DNA of 60,000 nucleotides from Membranipora membranacea. Lineage: Eukaryota > Bryozoa > Gymnolaemata > Cheilostomatida > Membraniporidae. The stretch covers positions 33,358,001-33,418,000 of the forward strand of contig OU612065.1 of NCBI GenBank assembly GCA_914767715.1. The letters run 5' to 3'. The stretch's first letter is position 1; every line of letters begins with the position of its first letter. The notes beneath the pieces were generated by a model, which ran no database searches, had not been told where the DNA came from, and was given only the letters and a program-made list of their open reading frames with translations. A program made the position numbers and the translations under genes. Shown here one piece after another: positions 11,591-22,000 of this stretch.

Positions 11591-12067
11591 CGTCAAAGTA
11601 CTTGACTAGCTGGACCTTATCATAGGAGATGCAAAATCTAGAGTTGCCTCCACAATATATTGTGATGTGACAACTTGAAGATTTACAAGCGATTGGGCTT
11701 TGGAGTGTTATTCTTGATTGGTGACATGAGGTGTACTTATAATATATGTATAAATAAGGGCGTCTCAATTGATGTAATCATTTAGCTCATTCGAATTAAG
11801 TACGGGTTATGGCAAGCCATGGCGTCACTCAAGTTAAATAGGGTACATAGTCCGTCCCGTTGACCCATTCATACCTGGTCCTGGTTGTCTGGCACTGCAA
11901 TTTGCAAATACATGGCAGCTTGGATTACTGTGGTATGCGGACAGTCAAAGGGAAAATTTTACTGTGATGATAGTATATTATGTATATTTATAAGAGTAAT
12001 ACAGCGTGATATGTAGGAAATCCAACAAATATTTGACAACAATTTACATTGATCATGTCACAAGACA

Positions 12068-15000
12068 CTAAGGTCTTAGTGGTGCTAGTCCAAGTTTGGC
12101 TCTCAGTGCATTAGCCTCCTCGATATCGAGCTGATCTTTAGATCCTCCTCCTGAAGGCCTGTCACGTGATCTCGATCTGTGTCTCCTACTACAACAATAT
12201 TCAATGTTTGATGAAACAAGACAGATTCTGAACATGACAGACAGCATTGTAAATGATGTTGATAATAATAGTAATGTATAAGTTCTTCCTCAGGCATTTA
12301 TTTACAGTTACAGTAGCGTAGTGGTAATAAATTTACTATAGATAACAAACAGATACATGAAAATAATTTTGTATTCTTGACTAGCAGACTGATGTCCTCT
12401 AACGAAAATTAATAGAATAATTCACACATGATATAATAGTCTTACAGTGACAACATGACTCTCACCTGTCTCTATCACTTCTCCTCCTCGGTGACCTTGA
12501 CCTAGCTCTCTTCCTGTCCCTATCACCACCCCGATCTCCTCTGTCTCGAGATCTACTCCTGCGATGCCTGTCTCTATCTCTATCATGTCTATCTCTGGAC
12601 CTCGAGCGGCGTCTGCTGCTGACTGGTGATCGACTTCTCTTTCTAGGTGGTGATCTTCTCTTAGGACTGTTTCTTCCACCCATCTCCTGAAATGATATAT
12701 AAATACTGTGATGTGGACCAGTATTCTCTCTGAAATGCAATGATTGGACAACTCCTATGAAGTCTTCCAGTGATGATAATTTGGTAAGACACCAGACGCA
12801 ATGACCAGATAATGTAAATTTGCAGATTTATAAATATATTTTATAGTTAAGTTTATATAGGGAGTATCAGCGGCCACAAATTTTATAGATACATATGCTG
12901 TGCATCATAAAATGGCATGATAGATGGCACAATGGTCATGATTGCTGCAAGTTGTGTTTCGCTATTGATAACAATCTATAAGTATCAACGACCAAGTCAA
13001 AACTTGAAATGTTTTGTTTCTTCTACAAAGTGGTTATATTTCATAATGCCATTGATAAGTTTATAGCGATTTAGTCTATATGTGGAGATTGCTACATCAA
13101 TAGTTTGTCCAGATTATCCATAGACTTAATATACTCTATGAGATTATCAGACACATAAAATACGCACCCTGACTTCTCCCTCCTCATCAGAGCTCTCCAT
13201 ATCCTCCATGTCATCATCGAGGGCGCTCACTCTAGGGTCAAGGTCGTTATTATCCTCTAATACCATTCGCTTCTGTATACGAGGCATAATACAGTCACAA
13301 GCTCTCTCCTCTCGTAATATCGAGTCTATAAACTCGTCCATGTGAGATAGCTCAAACTCTACAATACACCAAACAAACGTTCAAGTTCAAATGCTAATCT
13401 GTGTAAGGCAAAGCTGAAATACATATTCTCCATTTTGACTGATGGACAGGTTGGTAAAACATTTCTAAAGATTTACTTGATAAATCAAGGCTTGGTTATC
13501 TTCAGTCTATGTTGTCCATGGGATTTTTTTCTCAAGTGCTAAAATCAACATGGAAAACACCTTAGTAATAATAGCTGACACTCTACTCAGTAATACAATA
13601 GACATATACATGTAGATACTGTGTATTTAAATGTTTATGGGTCAAACTATATCGAGTCTTTGTGAGAAAGCAACTCCTAGTTCCATTACCAACCAATTAG
13701 GGGAGTTTGTGGTCTAACTCTAACCCGTATCATGGAAAAACTTACCTCCATTTCTATTTTGCATCCTTATTTTTCTGTAGTCATTGAGAAGTGGCTCTAG
13801 ATATTTGTAACAATCTAATGATGTGCCTGTCATTCTCATATAGAAAGCCCCTAGGGCTCGAACATATCTGTAAAAAAATATAGCGGGTTCAAACTAAGAA
13901 CAGTGTCTTACATTGCACAGGTAAGCCTCTGTGATGATGGTTAATGGATAGCCTGATAAATAGCCAATTTGGTTTAGTTCACACTGCAGATTTTCCGTCA
14001 GATTTTTCTTTCAGATATATTCTATCATTTAGAGCAACACAATATCTGGATATTACCACAGAACGCAGATTTTTGTTGATCCCAATGATAGCTTTATGAA
14101 CCAAAATATGATGGAAAAATCTGTCCAGAAAGATGCAGTGTAAATGCAAAATTTTTTCATACAAATGAGTACAGAAATCTTATGTGTGTTTGAATCTTAG
14201 GTCTTGTACCATACTTTCATAAATTCAATTATCCTAAAGTAGCATTAGTTTGGATTAGTTTGATTAGTTTGGATTAGCTTGATTAGTTGGATTAGTTTGA
14301 TTGGACTAGTTTGAAGGTTGGATGACAGGAACCTGACAATCAATGTCATACATTTTCTAAGATTATCTCATCAGCAATACCTATGCAATGACTATCTGGC
14401 ACTGTGTTGGAGATCACACTTTGGACGATTTGGGAACAAACTTATCTACCTGAAAGCCCACAAGGACATACCTTCAATGGCGGGGAGCAGTGCTGCCCTA
14501 ATTGATAGCTGGAGATCACAAAGTTAAATGCCCTTAACATAAGGAAGCTGCAACACTCCACAAGAGAGTATTACAGATATAATTTCTACTTACTTGTGAT
14601 CATTTCTGATGAACTCGACAATGATCTCCTTGTCTGGCTGGATCTGTAGCATCTTCAGTACCAAGCATAGAAATGGGGTGGGTTTAATATTACCCCCAAA
14701 ATGTCCTCCGATATATCTCAGATCCATAGCTTTATCGACCAACAACTCCGCTAAAACATTACAACAACATGCATAAGCTGGTAGACATTCAGCAGAATGA
14801 CAACAACATTAATAAACTTTATTGTAGGTGCAGTAATGCTATATTATGCAACAAACTACTCCGTCTGTAGGTACTAGAACAAGTTTGTTCCCTCTGTGAA
14901 TGAGGAGGAATACCTTAAAAGAGTATCACGCTACCTCCGGCACAGCGCTTCAATACACATTTTTTTCGCGATGGCACTTTGCCACCACAGAGGGAGCAAA

Positions 15001-15672
15001 CTTGTCTAGTCTGTACCGAAAGAAAGCATAAATAAAAAGAGCAATGAGCCAAAAAATGCCAAAGTTGTGACTTTGTTTTGTTCATTGAAGATACAAAAGT
15101 CATAGGCCTATCAATGAACTAACCCCCCCCCCCCCTTAGGGTTTAGTTCATTGGGCCTATCACTATCACATCAATATCCATTTTCAATATTCAGGTTCAT
15201 GTACAGAGTATAATGCGCATTGAGATGTGGAAATATACAAGTTTTTTTTTTGGTCTTGCGGAAGTGGTGGTATGTTAAGGCATAATATTGGTATAACATA
15301 TTAGTAGTGGTATATATATAGTTACTGTTAGTAGGTAGATACTACTAAGATAGAGAAGAAGAGAAGTGACTAACTAGGAAGCACAGAATGAGGGAAAGAC
15401 TGAAAACTTTACAGGTATATAATTACATGAATGAGGAGAGTAGCAGTGGACATTGCCTTCAGCTGATAGCTAGCTTGTTCGCTCTGTAAGAGCCAACATA
15501 TTACATTCATTGTGTGGGAGTTTTAAGCCTGACTGAGCTTACCTGAAAGAGCAAAGCAGTTCTCCTTCCAATATTTTGATTCATAAATTCTTGATCGAAT
15601 AATCTTTTCTATGAGATACTGGGGGTTTGTTCCCTTCACAGTGACGGCATCCTTCACAGTTCTGTTAGCCAT
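12068..15672 (-). CDS. PRPF38A: Pre-mRNA-splicing factor 38A (Prp38)
   Basis: Six exons on the - strand: 15543-15672, 14594-14750, 13746-13867, 13168-13358, 12466-12686, 12068-12188 (313 aa; human 312 aa from memory). The N-terminus MANRTVKDAVTVKGTNPQYL is near-identical to animal PRPF38A. The Prp38 fold (about 1-180) carries the GGNIKPTPFLCL and KYVRALGAFYMRMTG landmarks. An acidic DDDMEDMESSDEEGE stretch and an Arg/Ser-dipeptide region (about 205-285) follow. Prp38 is a tri-snRNP-associated factor needed to activate the spliceosome at the B complex in the nucleus. The C-terminus ends IEEANALRAKLGLAPLRP (296-313), which matches the Hub1-interacting HIND motif of SART1/Snu66. The exon 6 acceptor is a tandem TAGTAG, so a one-residue alternative is possible. 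The gene is head-to-head with ORC1. Confidence 0.97.
12071..12124 (-). other. PRPF38A: HIND-like (Hub1-interacting) motif at PRPF38A C-terminus
   Basis: The codons give IEEANALRAKLGLAPLRP directly before the stop. The SART1/Snu66 HIND consensus, from memory, is close to IEETNKLRAKLGLKPL. HIND helices bind the ubiquitin-like protein Hub1/UBL5 non-covalently. The residues pattern (acidic-acidic, N, LR, LGL, PL) is kept, so I infer a functional HIND. Confidence 0.75.
14244..14310. repeat. Short tandem repeat, TTAGTTTGGA-like units
   Basis: Alternating TTAGTTTGGA and TTAGTTTGA units repeat about six times in PRPF38A intron 2. This is an ordinary minisatellite-like tract with no coding potential. 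Confidence 0.8.
14874..15009. mobile_element. MITE-like element with CTAGAACAAG termini, copy 1
   Basis: Terminal inverted repeats CTAGAACAAGTTTGTTCCCTCTG and (reversed) CAGAGGGAGCAAACTTGTCTAG bound a 136-bp non-coding segment in PRPF38A intron 1. Related copies occur at 58788-58893 and 53644-53762. The family looks like a short non-autonomous DNA transposon, but no clear target-site duplication was resolved. Confidence 0.75.
15102..15160. repeat. Inverted repeat around a poly-C loop
   Basis: ATAGGCCTATCAATGAACTAA and TTTAGTTCATTGGGCCTAT pair around a run of about 13 cytosines (15123-15135). It lies in PRPF38A intron 1. Confidence 0.7.
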
Positions 15673-16011
15673 TATTTTGAGCCTGATAGGAGCACACAAA
15701 AATAAGCAATGCCCAGGCCAGGTCAAGATCCTAATTTTTTTTTCTTTTCTCAAATTGTATGTAGTTCAAATATTTCACCTCCAATCCAAAAGAATAATAT
15801 TATGATCACATGACTGACACGTGATTTAACCCCGCGAGTAAGAAAGTCACTGAGTGAACACAAAATTAATCCAATGACTACTAAAATCACTCTATTCTTG
15901 TAGTTTCAGATAAAATGTGTACCACTATGAGTTCTATAATTATGTCCTAGCATCTGTATATGAATTTATCTTGCCTGTGAATAGTTGAAATATATATACT
16001 ACAGCATAATT
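15673..16011. promoter_or_regulatory. Candidate bidirectional promoter PRPF38A / ORC1
   Basis: Only 339 bp separate the divergent start codons, so both 5' UTRs and core promoters must lie here unless ORC1 has an upstream non-coding exon elsewhere. No CpG-rich core or TATA box stands out. A possible splice acceptor (TACTACAG, ending 16004) just before the ORC1 ATG suggests that ORC1 might have a short 5' exon in this interval. Confidence 0.6.
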
Positions 16012-19000
16012 ATGAATTTGGATGCTTCAAAGAAATTCAGGTGAGTAGATCTTCTAAACAAATACTTTATGTCTGAGGCATTTAGTTTTACGCTTTGCTT
16101 TTGCTTTGGTGACCGAATTTGATACAATGGTTTATAATATATACTTAAGCAACTGCATATGGGGTTGCCAAGCCTCCAACTTGTCTTGTTATCGTGTACT
16201 TTTTGCGTATTATGATAAAGTGCAGGATCATCCACTCAAAACCACCAGAAAAAGCCTGAAATTGTTAGCATACAATGTAATTATTGTTTGTATCTCTATG
16301 TGCTTCAGATCCTGTTACAAAGATGACGTTAAGTACTCCGTCGGAGAGTTTGTGTTTATTGATAAGCCGAAGCAGTCAGCAGCAAAGATAGCGCGTATTG
16401 ACATGATATACGATCGAGGTGAGAAAGACAATCCTAACTCGACATTCTCAAATATTACCACGCATGAGCTTATTATTGAGTGGCCAGTGTTGGAGAAACA
16501 ACCGGACAATAGCGACAACTAGAACGCAATCTTCCCCATAGGTTCAGTTTGTAGTGGCTGCTGTGCTGCAATTTATAACCCACTTATATTGTGATTTGAG
16601 TGGCAGATCATACACTGCTGATGCTTTATCAAGGTGTTGCTCTGATACAGAATGTTTGGCTACCAATTTGATAGATATACATAGTGCTGTTATCATCGAC
16701 ACCTAAAACTGTAGATATCGCGGAACATTATATTATTAAAGTGTTATAGTGACTTAGTTCATCACAGGATGAATTTGATTACTTGTCTTCACAGGCAGTA
16801 AATGGGGAGTTAATCGTTTGGTAGCAGAAGTTACATGGTTTCTACGAAAAGGAGAAGTGAAAGGTTTGAGGTTAAATGATAAAGAGCTCATTCTGGACAA
16901 TCGAGATGGTCAGGACAAAATCGTCATCCCCACCTTTATGAGGGACAGCTGTCAAGTTGTAAGATCAATATTAAAATATGTCTACCTCCGCCATTTGATG
17001 GTTAACTATCTTGATCAATATTGTTTTTGATCTTTGTGCAGTGACTGCCTGAAGTTCTTGGCTATTTCCCATAAAATATAACCATAAATAGTTTTATATG
17101 TTTACATGATTGTGAAACAATTATAGTATATTCCCATTGATATCCAAGAAATACAAAAAATGATACCCATTCATGGATATTGAAATATAAACCGAATTGC
17201 ATATGTATTCGAAAGGCTATTTTCAATGAATCTCTTGTTTGTCATTGTTTCAGAACCATTCAAATGATAGTAGCAGTCATGGATATTATTACACAAAGAG
17301 TTATGATGGGAAGCGTGTGAGCACTCTCAAACCCGCAGACCTTCAACCTAAATGTACATTCGAAGTAAAGGAGAAACAGAAAGACTCATTAATGGTAACA
17401 TAGTTCTGTCTGTCAATGGTATTTTTCCGTAAGCCATATTTGATCGGCCCATTCCTTTTTGTCTCTGGAAGGTTGTAGTAGTCACTTTAAACCATAGGAA
17501 TTTTGTCTATTCTATATTGATGTTAAAATTATGGCTATTTCCTTTCATAATTGTAGAATTTGTGGTCCAGGGCTTAGACCAGGTGTCACACCACACCATA
17601 CAAAAATTTGTCAGTGACTTTCAAGTTTACACTATTATCATCTGTAATTGTGACGTGACCAGGGAGAATTCTCCCTGCTGTGACAGAGGTAACATGGGCT
17701 CCTCTGTAATTTCAAATTGAGGGTTTGATGAGACATGACTACAAATTATTGAATGAGCTTGATAAACAATGGTCAAACTAAACTCTCAAGCTAGAATTAG
17801 AAATAAATGCCACATGAAATATATCTATCTGTTGAGTACTGTTTTGAGTCATACACCCATACAATCCTGCCTATAACTATAATGTTGAAGATTGGATGTT
17901 ATTATTACAGGTGACTCCTATTAAGAAGAGGAGAGGTTTTACCCCTTCCACCCCTGGTACTTATTATCCACTCGCTGACGTTACTCATACTGATAATGAG
18001 ACTACAGATTCACGTGAGTCACTGTTTAGATCTGCTCCAATCACCAGATTTATTGTACCCTAGAGAAGAGGATATTAGCTTGAGTTAAGTTTCTCTAGTT
18101 TTGATGACAGATAACACTTTATGTAAATCAATGAGGTTGAGTTCTTTTTAGTCAGACATGAGTTTTAACTTTTTTAAGCCAGTGCAATACCGTGTACCAT
18201 ACAAAATGATAAAATTAAATAAGTTATATTTTGCAGTTTGTATTTAAATTTGCTGTTAACTATTTATAGCGCTATGATTATTATTATTGTATATTGGTTT
18301 GATGTTTTGTTGACAGAAGAAGATGACTTAGATGATTTATTCTCAGAGAAGACGAGATCACAAATAATGAGGAGAAGATCTCATAAAAATAAGCTCTGTA
18401 AGTATCACATAATCTAACATAATATGAAAGCTTTGTTTTCATAGAGAGTTTTAATGCCCACAACCACTGGTAATGAGAACTTATACCCGATCAGCTTTTA
18501 ATGAAGTGTCTGATAATCAGTACAACCCATCAAGTCCTGGTATAGCATGCTACAGTTAAAAAAAAGGCAATTAGCCATAGATTAATTTAGAGTAAGGTGA
18601 CGTTTGGCCTGTAGTCACATCTAACGCCAGCAGAGATGTCATGATGATCACTTAAATTTTTTATGTCGAATTATTGAGAACTGTGATTTGTTTTAGCTAA
18701 AGATGAGGATGCGGAAAACAGCAAACCCACCGTCATCAAGTCACCTAGGAGTAAGTCTAATATTATTGGTTTGTTTTAAAGGAACTGGAAAGCTAATTGA
18801 TTTGTACTGATTCTGTGTAAACATGCTGCTGAACCTGACTGCTTGAATCATAGTGATTGCTGTGCCGCTACATGGATACTATAATCCTAGCCTTAGAACT
18901 GAGCTATGATCATAATATCGGCCCCAACACAAATGACTAATGCGCTCACTTTTGGTACAACTCTTGATTGCTGCGCGCAGTGATGACATCATCATTAGCT

Positions 19001-22000
19001 TTCCATGACATGCTATTGAGTATCCAACCATAGATAAATCGGTAGCGCTTGCTTATGCCCTCACTGGTGATGACCATCATGCTGTATGGTACTATGAAGT
19101 GTAAATTTGGCGTGTTCTGAGTTGAGCTCCGTATGTTAATGCGGTACAAACAGGATGAAATTTACAATTCATGTCAGTCCATGACAGAACTGGTTCTTGT
19201 TTCACAGTATATCTACCATTGTAAACCAGCATATGTCATAAACATGTCATATTATATTCCAGTATTGTAATATTTATTCATCTTGTAAAATATTATATGA
19301 ATGACATTATTTGGTTCAGAGAGAACTTTAATTGACAAAGATGTCTTCGCCCTGGATTCCGACGGCAGTGATGAAAGTCAAATATATCCTGTCAAATCTT
19401 CTCGAGTATCAAAAACTGTCAAAAATGAACATCTCAAATCTGAAAACCAACTGTCCACAACTAAAAGTAAACCTACAACTCGAACTCGGAGGAGTATTGC
19501 CTCAACAAGAGCTGACAATATTACAGCAGAGGGGGTGAGAAAGCCCTCACGTAGAAGTATAGCTGTGATGCCCTCTGCTACTCGTGACAAGGAGGGATCA
19601 ACTCCTGCAGCTCCGCAAAGGACTAAACGAGCCGCATCAGAGAGGAAATCTCATAATAAGTCTTTGTCTAAAGCAACGAATCTCATAGAATCTGTGCAAT
19701 ATGGTGAGGATATTTTGAACTTAGTTTGATATTCTAGGCATATGCCCCTTGTTTGTGAATCTGGGAAGGCCGAAGAAAAATATTATAATTTTTTCCAATA
19801 ATCACGCACTTGAGATATTGTCAATGAAGAATACGATTTAACCATATCTTCTTGTTTGTACAAAAGAAAATTCTTCCATGTATGTGTTGCATATATTATG
19901 TCTTTCTTTTCTTCGACTAGATGAGTTTGATACAGCGAACTCCCGAAGTAAAGGTCAAAAATCCCCACTGAATGGGGATGATCCTTATGACTTTAATAGT
20001 GATGAGATGCCCTCTCCCAGAAAAAAGTGCACTAGCTTTAGTGCATGGTAAGTTACAACATATATCAACTTATCCTCAGAGACGTTACAACCCAACAATT
20101 TCATTGTCGTTCTGAAAAGTTAGTAGATAAACCTCCAGGTCATCAATTGTCAGGGTTTAATTTGAAGTACCATTGATGATTTTAAAGGAAACTCAGCCAA
20201 TCCGAAAAGAAATCCATGGCTGCAAAGAGGAAGAGTACATCACCAGAAAACAAGAATACACCGGGCAGAAAGAAACTATTGGGGTAAGAAGGACAGTCTT
20301 TGAATAATAAGAGCAGAGGGCTGACAGTAAATTGATCTGAGATATGTTGGGGTCACGGATTGAGTGAGATCGGAAATTTATTAGCCATGACATTCTATAA
20401 AGTTAAGTTATGTTAAAGTTGCTGAATTTCTAGAGAAGAACACATATCTTGGAAACCTCTTCAACATGTCCACATAGGGTTAACATCCCAAGTGAGGTCA
20501 TTTTTAGAAACAGTCAGACTGGTGTGCATCAACTTCTCTACATAACAGGAGAGTCTCAACCTTTAGGTATTATAATTATCTAGTTATTTGTTGCAGTTGT
20601 CTGGCAGATTTTGAAGACGATGACGATCTGGACATGTCCGTGGGAGAGAAAGTAAAATTGAAATCTGCCAGAAGATCTAGAAGTGGTCAAGATGACACCA
20701 ATCCCAACCCAGCTGCTGAGCCTTCTCAGTCACACAGTAAGGCTGCCACTCCTGGTGCTAAAAGGGGACAACCTTCGGCAAAGAAAGCAACAACCAACTC
20801 TACCTCAAACACTACAACTACAGCAGTCGCAGGCTCTCCACCCCAGCTTATCATAAGGTGATATTTTGCATCATCAAGCTATCGGTTTTATTTCTTTACA
20901 TTAACACCAAGCTGGTGAAAATTGGTGCTAGGGAACCTAAACTCCGGACACTATTTTCACCTCTAGGGTAATTTGGGCTCACAAATTGTCTTGTTTGATT
21001 TTCTGTACTGCAATAGTTATGTATAATGGACCCTTGGTGGGGAAAATAGCTGTTGGTGTTGGAAAATCACCTTTTTTTACAAATGGCTTTACAGGGTTGG
21101 GCAGTGATATTGATCCCAATACCAATGGAGACGAAGCTCAATTAATACCTTCTCGTTAGAATGAAGCTACAAAACAGTTTGGTGACATATGCCTTAGCCA
21201 GCCCTGATGAAAATTTTAGAGGTTAGATCGGTTGTATCTAATGCGCATATTGTTGCCTTATAGGCTCGGGGAACAGGTCGACTTTGATACAGAACCTGTG
21301 ACTAAGCCCAGACGATCTGTGAGGACTCCCGCACCTAAGAAGACCTCCGAGAGTCAAAAAAAGGAGAGAAACTCCTCCAGGCGAACTCCTGCTGCCAAGA
21401 GTCAAAAAGAGAAGAAACCTGCTGAACCAAAATCACAGCGGTAAGCAGAGAGTAACAGTTTAATAGCCTTTTATGATCTCTGTAGACTGTAACATACATT
21501 GGTTGAGATTGATAAGTAAAACAAGTTGCAATCAGTTTGTGGATTTGGGGAATAGCTATTATTCAATGAAAATTAAATTGATGTAAGGCTCTTTACACTT
21601 GATGAAGAGTGATGATTGATATCGGCTGATTTCTTTCATTTCAGTAAACCAAACTACTGTTTAGACACATCCTTACTGGATAGTGATGGAGAAACTGACC
21701 AATCAGACGCTAGTTCGGATGCAGAATCATGTCTGAGTGAACATGTGAGTCATCGTACACCATCAAGCAGACAGACACCAAGTAGGCGGGCCAAAAAGTA
21801 AGTCATGTGACTCAAATCAGTGTGTAATCATGAGCAACTGACAAAGTACAGCTTCAGAATAATAGACAGTTTTCTGAGCTCTGATCTAGGCCTCAATTCA
21901 GAGGATCCTCTCTCCAGTTTGGTACTTTTAACCCACGCCGCATAGGAAAAACGTGCTGAAAAGAGCGTTATCTTGATAACCGCTTATAATAGGATAAAAA

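Larger units (their letters stand above)
10620..12067. other. Tail-to-tail intergenic region RPL14 / PRPF38A
   Basis: RPL14 (+) and PRPF38A (-) converge here. The left end carries the RPL14 3' UTR with AATAAA at 10649-10654. A hairpin sits at 11527-11590. The rest shows no exon and no recognisable repeat. Confidence 0.5.

Noticed and set aside
12422-12751. Alternative-frame 109-aa ORF over the PRPF38A RS exon
   Set aside because: It is a shadow of the Arg/Ser-rich exon. The correct frame continues the Prp38 protein from both neighbouring exons.
16106-16522. 138-aa ORF as an independent gene
   Set aside because: It is intron sequence reading into ORC1 exon 2 and on past its GTGAGA donor. Only 16309-16418 is coding.
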